Shown here one piece after another: positions 13,290-24,575 of a DNA stretch of 64,000 nt (within the stretch, counting starts at the first letter, position 1; each line of letters opens with the position of its first letter). The notes beneath the pieces were generated by a model that worked only from the letters and a program-made list of their open reading frames with translations, was not told where the DNA came from and did no database searches. The stretch is from Phaeosaccion multiseriatum (lineage: Eukaryota; Ochrophyta, other classes): the NCBI GenBank assembly GCA_965112735.1, contig OZ218954.1, positions 2,790,001 through 2,854,000 of the forward strand, read 5' to 3'. Made by a program: the position numbers and the translations under genes.

Positions 13290-15079
13290 GGAGGGAAGGG
13301 AGGGAGGGAGAGAGGGAGGGGAGGGAGGGAGGGAGGGAGGGAGAGAGGGAGTGAGTAGGGTTGTTGGCGATGATGTGCCACACTCACCGAATGATGGTCT
13401 TCTCGCTATATAGGATGGGCAAGGTGGTGGAGCTCTTGACGACGTAACCCGACTTGCCTAGCTGCCGCCTGCCAGCGACGGGTACGGAAGCACAAGTAGT
13501 GTAGTGCCGTTTAGTGTCAGTCGGCGGCAGTTGGATAGATAGAAGGACAGAAGCCACACCGGGAAGGGGGTGGGGGGGGCGCGGCGGCTGAGTAACGACG
13601 CAGCAAGGGTGTACCGCGCCAAGCCGCTACGGAACATAACATAAAAGGCCCCATCTGACTGGTGTGGTGGCAGGTCAGACACGCATTCACGCACACACGC
13701 ACGCACACACGCACGCACACACGCACGCACACACGCACGCACACACGCACGCACACACGCACGCACACCGCAGCAGCCAACTCACTCTATCCAAGACTGA
13801 GGGTACTCCCTGTAGGGCCGGTGCCCTGCCAGCAGGATGCAGCAGTCGCGGATGCGCGTCACCTGCGGGCAGCAGCAGCAGTAACAACGGTAGAGAAGGA
13901 GAAGGAGAAGAAGAAGAAGAAGAAGAAGAAGAAGAAGAAGAAGAAGAAGAAGAAGAAGAAGAAGAAGAAGAAGAAGAAGAAGAAGAAGAAGAAGAAGAAG
14001 AAGAAGAAGAAGGAGGAGGAGGAGGAGGAGGAGGAGGAGGAGGAGGAGGAGGAGGATATTGGCTCAAGTAGGCGACGAGGGGGGGGGACGAGGAGGAGCA
14101 GGTGTTGGGCCCCTGCCGAACCGCGCGCACGCACACACACGCACCTCTGAAATGATCTCATGGATGCCTCCCGGGTGGTCTGGGATAGGTTGTAGGCCGA
14201 TGATGTACAGCCGCCCCCCTGGGGCCAGGTGCCGGCGAATCCTCGTGAATACCTGATCCTGGAAGAAGGGGCTGAAGCCGTCCACCGCCCCGATGAGGTA
14301 GTCGGCGAGAATGGTGTCGAACACCTAAGACGGGAGCCAGCATGGTAGGGTGACTTGAATGGCGAGAGATTCAAGGAGGGGGCTGGAGGGGGCTTCGGGC
14401 ATCACCGAAGAGAGCATGTGGGGTCCCCGTTAGGGCGGGGGGGGGGGCTGCCTCGATGCCTCACGCCTCACCTGTCCCTCTAGAAAGGCCTCGTCGTTCC
14501 AGTTGCCCACCACGATGCTATCCTCCTTACCAGGGGAGAAGCCCAACTAGAGGCGGTATAGAGGCGGTAATAGAGGAAGTAACGCAATGCAAACAGGGTG
14601 AGCAAGCGTCAGAGGGAAGCGAGTGTGCTGCAACTCAGCTCAACTCCTCACCTGCTTCTTCATATTATTCCCAAATGCCTCATCTGCCGTGACGGCGGTC
14701 CACCCCTTGGTGTCCAGCGAATGCACCCATTTGAGGCTGTGTGTGCCCGTGCCTGCGTCCAAAAATCTGCCCCACTCCCTTCCTTCATTCGACTTCTCCA
14801 GGATGCCGAAGAGCTTGTCTGGCACTGGTGCCGAACCTCCTCCCAGCGCTGCAGCCGCGGCGGCCTGGATCCCATTCGCTGCCGACGTCAGAAGCCCCCC
14901 TGTGCCATCACGCGGACAGTTAGTTCGAGAGAGTTGTTTCTTGTCTCTCAACCCCTCCACCTCCTCCGCTTCTCCTCCTACCCCCCTCTTTTGTGTGCCA
15001 CCTCTTTAATACCTGTGTTCGCTCGAAGCGCCGAAGCGTTATCGAGGAGGAGAGACATGCAAAAGAGGAAGAAGAGCAT
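12534..15079 (-). CDS. SAM-dependent methyltransferase with N-terminal signal sequence
   Basis: Seven minus-strand exons: 15079..15013, 14899..14652, 14546..14472, 14324..14145, 13862..13786, 13468..13388 and 12867..12534. They join exactly in frame to give 353 residues. The start MLFFLFCMSLLLDNASALRA resembles a signal peptide. Motif I is RFLDAGTGTHSLKWV. FDTILADYLIGAV fits the motif IV region, and HLAPGGRLYIIGLQPIP is the strand/loop typical of class I methyltransferases. SWIERQLGKSGYVV with LPILYSEKTII closes the fold, before a helical and Gly/Glu-rich tail. The substrate cannot be read from the sequence. It is divergently paired with the gene at 15307. The long AAG/AGG array near 14 kb lies inside one intron. 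Confidence 0.85.
13684..13769 (+). repeat. 8-bp (ACGCACAC)n array in a methyltransferase intron
   Basis: About ten units of an ACGCACAC octamer lie in the intron between 13786 and 13468 of the minus-strand gene. Confidence 0.9.
13896..14054 (+). repeat. (AAG)n-(AGG)n compound microsatellite
   Basis: About 37 AAG units pass into about 14 AGG units, inside a methyltransferase intron. On the sense (minus) strand it is (CCT)n then (CTT)n, ending about 30 nt upstream of the acceptor. Confidence 0.95.
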
Positions 15080-15306
15080 CCAAGTGTGCGGGAACGCTAA
15101 GTGGGTGTCTTCGACATTCAGCGCCGGGTCACAGAAGGCGGGGTCAACGCCGATCTTCCCCCCCATCCCCCCTTCCTCCCATACCCTAAGAGCTCTCACT
15201 CTATGAGCAATTGACATGATATCCGCCTGAAGAAAACTCACAGTCTGCTTGCCGTCGAGGAGAAGTTTAGCTGTCCTCTTCTTAGGAAGGAAAGTGGCAG
15301 TGCAAA
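15080..15306. promoter_or_regulatory. Bidirectional intergenic promoter region (227 bp)
   Basis: This gap separates the divergent starts of the methyltransferase (15079, minus) and the coiled-coil gene (15307, plus). Promoter function is inferred from the head-to-head arrangement only; no core element is claimed. Confidence 0.5.
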
Positions 15307-16019
15307 ATGGAGCAGGGAATGGTCTCCTCCATCGACGAGATTGCCTCGCAACTTCGCACGAAGGTTGAAGTGGGGGCCGTGATGGAGACCATGCTCGACG
15401 ACCTCGAGGTGTGGGAGTGGGCGTGCCGGCAGAAGGGCCTGGAGGCTGAGCTCGCGGCCCGCACGGCCGAGGTGGCCGCCCTTCGAGAAGCCGAGGCGCG
15501 CCTACTCGCCAAAGAAGACGCTCTGATACAAGAGACAGCCCAGCAGCGGGACCTGGCCGCGCAGGCAAGGAATGAGCTGGTGAAGGGACTGTGGGGGCTG
15601 TCCAAGGAATTTGAAGTGCGGCTGGCGGAACAGAGGAAGATGGACCAGCTGAGCGTCAAGGTGGGAAGGATGCCCGCTTTGGAGAAGGAGCTGGAGGAGG
15701 TGCAGGCGAAGAACGCCGTGCTGAAGGCCAGGTTGAGTCACGCGGTCGCTGTTAATGCAGGGAGGGCCTCTGCTGGAGGGGGCGGAGCGCAAGCGGGGTC
15801 GTCTTTTTCCAGTGGAGGAGGAACCAAAGCGGGGTCTACCGGCGGAGCGGTGCATGGCATAAGGTCAGTGGGGGCTGCTGAAGACACTGGTAAAGCGTGG
15901 CATCGGTGGTACATTGTACAGTGCTGGGGGCGTTGACGGAGACAGTCTAGTGAAATCGAAGCCCCCCCAACTGCAGACGCCCTCTCTCTCGTGCTAAACG
16001 CGACGTGTGCGCTTTCTCT

Positions 16020-16066
<47 letters not shown>

Positions 16067-19000
16067 TTCTTCTTCTTCTTCTTCTTCTTCTTCTTCTTCT
16101 TCTTCTTCTTCTTCTTCTTCTTCTTCCTCCTCCTCCTCCTCCTCCTCCTCTCTCCTCCTGGTCCTCCTTCTTGCCCACCAATGCCGTCTTCGGGGTACGT
16201 TGCCAATGGCTGATTCCAGCTCCAATGCATCCGACGTGACGTTGCCAATGGCTGAGTACAGCTTCACTGCCTCCGACTTGAACAACAGCCCTGGTGCGCG
16301 AGCTCCATCCCTCGTGCCCTCTTCCGCGGCCATCACCACTGCCATACCACCGGCCTCTCCCCAACCAGTTGGTGGTACAGCAGCAGCAGCCGCCGCCAGA
16401 CCGCGGCTGAGGAGGAGGAGACCCGGCCAATCGACGTGCCTGCTACTCCGACCATCGGATGCCACTCTCTTGCGTATCTACAGCTACCTCGACGGTGAGG
16501 CAGTGCTGAACACAGCCTACCTCTGCACAGCCCTCTACAGAAAGGTCAACGCGCTCTTCGGCGTGGGGGGGCAGTCGGCACTACTCGAGGAGAGCGAAGA
16601 GGAGGGTGGTGAGGGTGAGGGTGAGGGTGAGGAGGGGCGAGAGTACTTTGGCGGCGAAGGAGGAAGAGGAGGAGGAGGAGGAGGAGGGGAGGCAGGGGTG
16701 GGATCGGTAACGACGTTGGGGTCTGGCCCTACGGAGGCGGCAGCAGCAGTTGGTGATACAGCAGCACAAGTAGACGGGGTAGGAGTGCTAGGCCCTTCGG
16801 ATGTGCAACTCGCAGCCCCAGCAACGATAGGAGCGGTGGGAGAGCAGGTGGGGGCGGTTATGGGGCCCCTTCCTACTGCTGCTGTACCACCAACTGCTGC
16901 TGCTACTACGGCTGTTACTGATGCTGCTGCTCCCTTGGGACTTGGACAGGGGCGTGGAGCTCAGCGGGTGAAGAACGCACAGCAGCTGATGGGGGCGCTC
17001 TTTACCACTGTAAGCTCTGCCGTGGTGAGGAAAGGAGAAGAGCTCGGTGCACAGGGCTACGGTGCGGGGCCAGGAGGTGGAGGTGCAACAGCAGCAGTAG
17101 CAGCAGCAGTAGCAGCAGGGGGAGGAGGAGGAGGAGGAGGAGGAGGAGGAGCGGGAGGAGCAGGCGGGGACGGGGCAGCAGCAGCAGCAGGAGGAGGAGG
17201 AGGAGGAGCAAGTGGCGGCAGCAGCGGCAGCAGCAGCGGCGGCATGTCTGCGGAGGCCCAGCTGATTGACTCCATCTCGAAGAAGCTTGCCCTTGGGGAG
17301 ATGAAGGGTATCGTTAACCTCATGGACAAGTCAAAGCGTATGGAGGCGGTGGCCAATCAGGTATGGGCAAAGGGGGGGAGAGAGAGGGAGGGAAGGAAGG
17401 AGGGAGCAATAGAGGGAGGGAGGGAAGGAGGGAGAGAGGGAGGGAGATAGAGAAATGGAGAGGGAGAGAGAGAAAGGGGCCTTCTGGAAGTCACGTTGAA
17501 AGTTCCTCTCACCACTCCATAACCGTGGATGATATGCCAAAATGCCCGTGTTGTGTCAAAATGCTGTTTCCTCCCTCTCGTGGGGATGGTGGTACTCCAC
17601 ACGGCGGATCACAGATGAGATCCGAGAAGGAGGACTTGGCTGCCCGGCTGCATGGAATTGAGAGCGTGAAGGAGGTACTGCTGCAGAAGCTGAAGGAGAC
17701 CGAGGAGGCGTTGAAGAGGAGCATGGAAGAGAAGGGAGCCAGGTTAGACACAACGGGGGGTGGGGGGGGAGGGAGGGAGGGAGGGAAGGAAGGAGAGGGG
17801 AGGGAGGGGAATGGAGGGGGGAAGGGAGGGAGGGGGCTCCAGGGCTTTTGATGAGCGCATGCGATCCATGAAGGGGAGAGAGGTCTGGTGCCTCTCTTAT
17901 TCCCTTCCATTCCCCTGCTCCCGGTGCTCCTCTGACTGGATCAATCCGCCTTGCCCTGCCCCGCTCCTCCCAACCCTCCCCCCCCCCCCTCCTGTATTCA
18001 GTGACCGTCAGAACATGAACGACCTTGAAGTGATCACCTTCCTTGATGGGCGGGCGCAAGGGATGGAGCGTGCTGCCAAAGAGGCCATGGATAAGAGCGT
18101 CTCTACGCAGAAGGTCTTGGAGGAGGAGCGGGGGGCGAGGTGAGGCACAGCGATGATGATGACGACGACGACGACGACGACGACGAGGAGGAGGAGGAGG
18201 AGGAGGAGGAGGAGGAGGAGGAGGAGGAAGAGAGGGGGAGGAGGAGGAGGAGCAGGAGGGTGAGGAGCGCTTTCTGTGTGATGGGTGCTCCCGCTCTCTC
18301 TCCCATCTTTCTCTCTCTCCCTCTCCCTCTCACTCTCACCCCCCCTCTCTCTTCTCTCCCTCTCTCCCTCCCGCTTCTGTCTCTCTCCCTCTCCCTCTCC
18401 CCCTGTTTTTCTCTCCTGGCTGCGGCTCTCTCTCCCCCTCCCTCCCTTTCTCTCTCTCCCTCTCTCCGTCCCTCTCCCTCTCCTTGTCTCTTTCTCAGCT
18501 CCACTCGCATAACAATGGTGGAGGACATGCTTCGCTTGGAGCAGCAGCGGCTCAGAGACGCAGAGACGCAATTCAAGAAGGAAAAGAAGGTGCGAGGGAG
18601 ATGATGATGATGATGATGATGGTGGTGATGGTATAACAATGATGACGACGATGATGATGATGATGGTGATGAGAATGATGAGGAGAAGGAGAATGGTGAT
18701 GAGCTGCATGGAAAGAGCGTGATGCAATGCGAATGTGATAATGCTCTGTGGACTGGCTTCCTTCCCCCCCTCCCTCCCTTCCTCCCTCCCTCTCTCCCTC
18801 CCTCTCTCCCTCCCAACCTTCCTCTCCCTCCCTCTCTCCCTCCGTCTCTCACTCCGTCTCTCCCTCCCCCCCTCTCCTCCCTCCCCCCCCTCCCCCGCTT
18901 CCCCCCCTCCCTCCCTCCCCCCCCTTCCACGTCCTCGGTCCTACCCCGCCCCTTCAACCTTGAACAGGTGCTAATACAAGAGGTGAGGAAGCTTCGCATC

Positions 19001-19087
19001 GTGGAGACCACGCTGGAGAGCGAAGTGGCAGACTACCGCAAGCAACTCAGTGACCTCAGAGATAAGCTCAAGACCCTGCGGAGGTAG
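15307..19087 (+). CDS. Coiled-coil protein with an F-box-like segment
   Basis: Exons 15307..15863, about 16220..17360, 17615..17742, 18002..18139, 18499..18589 and 18968..19087 give 724 residues in frame. The exon 2 acceptor is uncertain; 16262 also keeps frame because of a local duplication. An N-terminal coiled coil (ELAARTAEVAALREAEARLL) is followed by a variable linker and an F-box-like helix set (DATLLRIYSYLDGEAVLN, then AYLCTALYRKVNALF). After a long Gly/Ala tract come more coiled coils (LRLEQQRLRDAETQFKKEKK, ending DYRKQLSDLRDKLKTLRR). Two Ala-rich linkers ([25 protein letters not shown]) are translations of the dispersed motif listed separately. A scaffold or ubiquitin-adaptor role is possible, but the function is unknown. 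Confidence 0.8.
16016..16150 (+). repeat. (CTT)n-(CTC)n array in the first coiled-coil-gene intron
   Basis: About 35 CTT units pass into CTC units upstream of the acceptor. This is the mirror image in arrangement of the array at 13.9-14.05 kb, which is also pyrimidine-rich on its gene's sense strand. Confidence 0.95.
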
Positions 19088-19515
19088 GCAGGCAGGCAGG
19101 CAGGCAGACAGGCAGGCAGGCATATGGGCGGGCAGGCAAAGTAGGCAGGTGGGCAGGCATATGGGCAGGCATATGGGTAGGCATATGGGCACGCAGGCCC
19201 AGCTTGAAACGGCTTGACATGGCCGTCCATGAGCCTCATGTACGGACGGGAAGGTGCTGACCACCCGCAGCAGCATAGGAGCTCTGGAAAGAGGGGCGAA
19301 GAGGTGAGGTGAGGAGGTGGCGACGTGTATCGGATGGGTGTGTTTGCAGTTCAACGAAGGGAAGGATGGACCTGCCCAATTGTCCCTTGTACTCGGAAGT
19401 GGAAAGTTGAACTAAATACGATACATCGACTTGTTTCTCTCTTTTTCAGTGAGTTATCATTATTGTAACTTTAACGATACACTACAGCAGTACCGTGAAT
19501 GTGAACATATACACA
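19088..19515. other. Convergent intergenic gap with (GGCA)n/CATATGGGCA repeats
   Basis: A GGCA tetranucleotide array starts at the stop codon of the coiled-coil gene. It grades into a GGCAGGCATATG-type minisatellite to about 19195. The remainder is the 3' flank of the minus-strand gene, with no exon visible. Confidence 0.7.
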
Positions 19516-21753
19516 TCAAAATTGGAGGCCGAATGACTGTAAGGCGGCGTGTTGCTTCTGCTCCCCTTCCTGCAGCTTCTGGGCCACCGCAGGGTGCCCT
19601 TGGAACTTCTCCACGACTGCGGCAAACATGCGAACGTCCTCAATGCCATGCTTCTGCAGCTTGGCGGTGGCCGTTTGCTCGTGGCGCTGCCCCACCATTT
19701 GGGCAAGGGCGCGCTGGGAGTTGGGGTGGTTCATGGGCATGCCCTGTATGGAAACAGCACAGCAGCAGCAGCAACAGCAGCAGTTGGTGGTACAACATCA
19801 CAGTACAGTAGGACGGCACCCAACACGCCCAGAGTGGGGGAGAGAGAGTTTCAGGGGGAAAACGAGGCGAATAAGCCAATAAGGACGGGTGGTAAGTGCA
19901 GCACATCACTATTGAATTTGTTCCGCGGTTTGTTTCTTGACGGGAGGAGGAGAGGGAGGGCAAGCCAAGCACGAGCAACGCACACAAGCATACATTTATC
20001 TCCACATCTCCAGAGCGGCTGCATCGAAGAAGATCACCTCACTCACTGCCTACATAAGAGCAGCCGAAAGTCCCTGACAGACCGGGACTCGCTCTCCCTC
20101 AAATGAGAGAGAGAGAGAGAGGGAGGGAGAGAGTGACAGAGACAGAGAGGGAGCGCCATTCTCAAATGCCTTAGACTGAGGGTGGGCACCCTCTGCACAC
20201 CCCACGCACCTGATCCGCCAGTACTTGCAGGGCCTCCCGAATCACGATATCCATGTCCTCGAAATAGAGCTCGATAAGGAAGCAAGCCTGAGTGGGTGGG
20301 TGGGTGTGCGAGACGAGGGATAGGCAGGGGAAAGTGTGGAGTCAAGAATTTTCTCGATCATTCGATCCTCCCTTGGCGCAGCCCCTACTATCAGCTGCCA
20401 CCCCTTCCTCCGTCCATCCCTCCCTCTCTTCCTCCCTCCCTCCCTCCCTCCCTCCTCCCTCTCTCCTTCCCTCCCTCCCTCTCTCCTCTTCCTCCCTCCC
20501 TCCCTCCCTCCTCCCTCTCTCCTTCCCTCCCTCCTCTTCCTCCCTCCCTCTCTGCTGTGCACGTGCCCCTCTCCCTCCCCTCCACGCATGCAACTCACGC
20601 ACGCACGCACACACGCACGCATACACGCACACACCTTCTGCACAGTGACATCGGATGGGATCTCCACAGGCTCCACTTCCATCGGCCCCGCCACGCTCTC
20701 AAACAGCATCTTGAGCATCTTAACACACCCCTTGACATCCTCGTCTCCTTCACTGACATACGTATTGGTCACGTACTCCAGGTCCTCCTCGTCCACGTCC
20801 CACTTTTCAAGCTTTCGGTTCTGGTACTCCTGCAGCGAATCCTCAAACCTGTCCACCATCACTTTTCTGAGCTGGTCTTCGGGAACCTTCCCCATGAGTG
20901 GCTGAATTTGCTGAGTCAGGTTCATCTGGAGGGATTGGGGAGAGGGTACGAGAGAGAGGGTGAGGTTGGGGTACAGAGAGACGAGAGAGAGAAAGAGAGA
21001 GTGAGAGAGAGAGACGGAAGAGGATACAAAGGGAGAGAGAGACGGGAGATGGAGCGATAGAGCACAAGGTTCAATAGTGGTTCCGAAAGGCAACGACCGG
21101 TTCCATCCTTTTCCTTCCCTTCTCCCTTCCGGTGGTGTAAGACACTTGACCAGCAACCCCGTATATTTGCTTGACTCACCACAACTTCCTGCATTCTTTG
21201 CGCGGCCTCGGAGAAGAACTCTATGACCTGCTCTCTGGTCAGCGGCGGCAATTCCTCCACGCCGTCCTCGTCCTCCTCCTGAACCACGGCAGCGTCGGCA
21301 ATCATGAATGGTGTGGGGTTGAGTTGAGGGACATTAAAAAGGGTCTTTCTTTCCCCTTCTTTCTCGTGGGAGGAACCCCGCCCCCCAAGTGAGTATTTGT
21401 CGTTGGTGGCCGCAAAAGCCGCCCACGTCTTTACAGGTAACAACGTGATTTCTAATCAAAGTCTCTCCTGCCCAGCAGCCTCAAGCCTTCGGTGAGGGAA
21501 GGAAGCAAGCGAGGAAAGAGAGACAAGCGGCGCAAGGTTCTCCATTTCTCGCGCCCCACACTCTGTCAACAGTCCGCAAACGCAAAGGACTACCCCATTA
21601 TTCTTCTTCTCCACCTCTCTTGACGCGCTTGTGGTCGGCACCCACCTCCTCTTCCGTCTGTTTCCGTCTCCGGTCCATCACCGCCCATATCGTAGCCGCT
21701 GCGCAGATAGACAACGTCCCTGCCACCAATAGGCCACTATTTCCCGGCGCCAT
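19516..21753 (-). CDS. Uncharacterised acidic protein with N-terminal membrane anchor
   Basis: Five minus-strand exons: 21753..21646, 21278..21180, 20925..20635, 20287..20210 and 19743..19516. All join in phase 0 to give 267 residues. Residues about 7-26 (GLLVAGTLSICAAATIWAVM) form one transmembrane segment followed by DRRRK. A soluble acidic helical domain follows (LTREQVIEFFSEAAQRMQEV, FEDSLQEYQNRKLEKWDVDE). The C-terminal exon is helical (DVRMFAAVVEKFQGHPAVAQ). I do not recognise the family. The start is supported by the clean exon 1/exon 2 phase and by the 104-bp divergent promoter shared with SURF1. Confidence 0.8.
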
Positions 21754-21857
21754 GGCTCTCTCGAAGGATATCTTCCCGTGTGTTAAAGAGCACGGTGGTG
21801 CGGGGCGAGAGAGGATGGCACTGGATGGCGCAATAATATCCCCTCACCAAAAAAAAA
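21754..21857. promoter_or_regulatory. Very short bidirectional promoter (104 bp)
   Basis: The gap separates the start codons of the membrane-anchored protein (minus) and SURF1 (plus). Both transcription starts must lie here or inside the opposite 5' UTR. It is called from gene arrangement only. Confidence 0.55.
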
Positions 21858-24325
21858 ATGGCGGCTCGTTCAGGGTGCTTTCTGCTATCTTCTTCGCGAA
21901 GAGCCTCCCTGTTGCAGCAGCCGTATAGGCCTCAGCAGCTCCGGCTGCAGCGACAGGCGTCTCATGCCGGGTTTCGAGCCGTGGGCGGAGGTGTAGGGGG
22001 GGCACTCTCATCTGGAGCGGTGTTGCGATCTCCAGCGCAGGCCGCCGCCTATTCCTCGTCCTTGCCCCGACCCTCTGCCCTACTCATGCACGTCGGCCGA
22101 CGCCGTCCACGCCAGGAGCAAGTGCTGTGTTGTGCGAGGGGAAGGCAGCCGCAGCAACAGGGGAGGAGTTTGCACAGCTCGGCGCCTGCCTGGTCTACAG
22201 GAGTGCCACCAGTAGGGCATACTGGCAGCACGGCGGTGAAGGTGTTTCAGATGCCGGGGGGGGAGCGTCTGAAGATCGCGCTACTATCGTCTATGGTAAG
22301 CAAGGCAGCGAGGGGACGGAATGACCTTTGGAGGGGAGGACAACTGAGTGCTCACTCAAGACCCCCCCCTCCCTATGACTCTGTGCTGCATCGATTGAAT
22401 AGATTGCCTTCACTGCGGGGCTGGGCGCGTGGCAAACCTCTCGCTACTACTGGAAGGTCGACCTCATGGAGGAGAAGAAGGACTTGCTGCACGCCGACCC
22501 GATTGTCCTGCCGGATGGCGCCACATACTCCGGCCTGACCAGCCTAGGAGAGGATGTGACGGGCCGGAAGGTGCTGGTGAAGGGTGTTTTCGACCATGAG
22601 AAGGAGGTGTTGATAGGTGAGGAGAGATATAGTCCAAACCAGATCGAGGGAGGAGCGATAGAGAGAGAGAGAGGTGACTTACGTCCAAGTATAATTGTAA
22701 GAGCATATTCTTTTCGCTCTCATCTTTGCCGGTATCGTAGTGCTTTCTCACCAATTGAATCGAATCCGCACTTCCTCGCCTACCCTCTGCTCCTGCCTCG
22801 TGTCGTGTGCGTGCGTGTCCAGGGCTGCGAGGCCCTCCAGTGGACACTCTTGCCGGCGACCGCAAGCCCATCTACCAAGGCACCACAGGCTACTTGGTCT
22901 ACACACCGCTCAAGCTCTCTGACGGCCGAGGCTCAGTCATTGTAAATCGAGGATGTGAGTGGATATGCAAGGAAGAAATGTAGCATGCCGGTCAGCCGTG
23001 TGTACGACGAATCAACCCCCAGCAATCACCCAAGTCGCCCGATTCGATCTGACCCCAGCCGACCCATACCTGCGCTTCTCTCGCTCGACCTCCACCTCCA
23101 CCTTCACCTCCCTCTTGTCTCTGTCGTGCAGGGATTGAACGGACCGCCGAGGCGTGGAGCCGCCCCACGGAACAAGTCGCCCTCACCGGCGTCATCGCTC
23201 GAGAGGTGCGGGGGGTGCGGTGCGGCCAGTCAGAGCCAAGTGCCAGTCAGTCAGTCAGTCAGTCAGTCAGTCAGTCAGTCAGTCAGTCAGTCAGTCAGTC
23301 AGTCAGTCAGTCAGTCAGTCAGTCAGTCAGTCAGTCAGTCAGTCAGTCAGTGAGTGACCGTACTTGCTTCAGCACCATTCCAGTGCTACCACTCGTATTT
23401 ATTTCGCCACCTTGTCACTGCTCCTCGTCTCCGTCTGTTTTTCCGTTTCTCCTCACCCTCACACCTCACCACCGTCGGCAGGAGAAGACCGGCAGCTTCG
23501 CCCCCGTGAACGTCCCTGCGAGCAAAAAGCTGGCGTGGCTGCAGATGTCCGCCCTTGCCGAGGCCATGGGCATCCCTTCCGAAGAGGCCCTTCCCGTAGT
23601 GCTGGACGCTGTCGTGAGGTGAGGCACGTTGCCTGACAGCGCCCCTAGCTGGTTGGTTTGGTCTTGACTTAGCTGGCTGGTTAGGTCTTGACTTAGCTGG
23701 CTGGTTAGGTCTTGACTGGTCCTGGGTGGGCGTCAGTGACTTTGTCACTCGCGATACAATCGCCTCGCTTTGTGTCATTCCCCACCCCCCCGGTTTGGTC
23801 TTTACCCCAAGTGTTGGGGAATGGAATGGAATGGTATATATTTGTTCGTTCCCTTCCCTCCCATCCTGCGCTGCCCTGCCCTACCCTACCCTACCCTGCA
23901 TGCACTGCGCTGTGTGATGTATCGCCGTGCTGGCCCCCCCTCCTCCGCCCTCACCCCCGTCTGCCCCGTGTGTGTGTGCCTCTCCCTCCCTGCCTGTCCA
24001 AAGCGACAACACCCCCCTGGAAGCTAAGGGCGTGCCTATCGCCAAGCGGGAGCGTCACATTTGCAATTTTTGGGCCACTCCCACCACCCACATGACCTAC
24101 GCCGCCACCTGGTTCGCGCTTTCGGTGTGCGGGTTGGCCATCCTTTACTCGCGCTACGGGGGGCGGAGGAGCCAAGCCGTGGCTGCCCAGGCTAGCAGCG
24201 CACTGAAACGCCAGGGAGGGGGGGAGGCGAAGAAGTCTGCTGTTCGAGAGCAGCGCGGGGCTGCTAGCGCTGCCACTAGCGCTGCCAGCGAAACGAGTAA
24301 GAACATCCCCTTCAAAACAAAGTAA
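21858..24325 (+). CDS. SURF1: SURF1-like cytochrome c oxidase assembly protein
   Basis: Exons 21858..22295, 22403..22616, 22823..22954, 23132..23205, 23482..23618 and 24004..24325 give 438 residues in frame. The Arg/Ser/Gln-rich N-terminus (MAARSGCFLLSSSRRASLLQ) is a plausible mitochondrial presequence. Diagnostic SURF1 blocks are present: FTAGLGAWQTSRYYWKVDL after the first membrane region, TTGYLVYTPLKLSDGRGSV then VNRGWIERT, a FAPVN segment, and the C-terminal membrane helix HMTYAATWFALSVCGLAIL. SURF1/Shy1 acts in the inner mitochondrial membrane in heme insertion into COX1. The Trp of VNRGW is itself split by an intron, which confirms that splice site. The tail after the last helix is Ala/Lys-rich and probably disordered. 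Confidence 0.93.
23242..23353 (+). repeat. (AGTC)n array in a SURF1 intron
   Basis: About 27 perfect AGTC units start about 40 nt after the donor at 23206. A looser GGTTAGGTCTTGACTTAGCT repeat occurs in the next intron at about 23650-23720. Confidence 0.95.
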
Positions 24326-24575
24326 CGATAAAAGAAAAAGATGGAGGGGCGCATTTGTTTCGTACGTACTCCGTAAGATACCAACGCTCACCCCCCCCCT
24401 CTACGCCTATATATATGAAAGGTTATTCTTTGCTTCTACAATAGCCGGCTGACTTATGTGCACGCACGGCGACAAATTCCTCCCTTCTCGAGCCCCCGCC
24501 CCGCTGCGAGTGGATGGAGGGCCTTTTGTAAGCTGCTTCTCCTCAACTCCCTGCATCTTCTTGTACGTCTTTGCC

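Noticed and set aside
13859-14374. 171-codon minus-strand frame ending in poly-Phe and poly-Ser
   Set aside because: It reads through the AAG/AGG microsatellite. The only genuine coding part (FDTILADYLIGAV region) belongs to another frame of the methyltransferase.
18103-19011. 302-codon minus-strand frame opposite the coiled-coil gene
   Set aside because: It is composed of Arg/Gly/Glu and Ser runs from pyrimidine-rich introns of the plus-strand gene; the plus-strand exons close in frame.
20242-21156. 304-codon continuous minus-strand frame as a single-exon gene
   Set aside because: Only 20925-20635 and 20287-20210 of it look like protein; the rest is low-complexity intron with standard donors and acceptors at the boundaries.
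23242-23353. CRISPR-like regular repeat
   Set aside because: It is a pure AGTC tetranucleotide array without spacers, in a eukaryotic intron.
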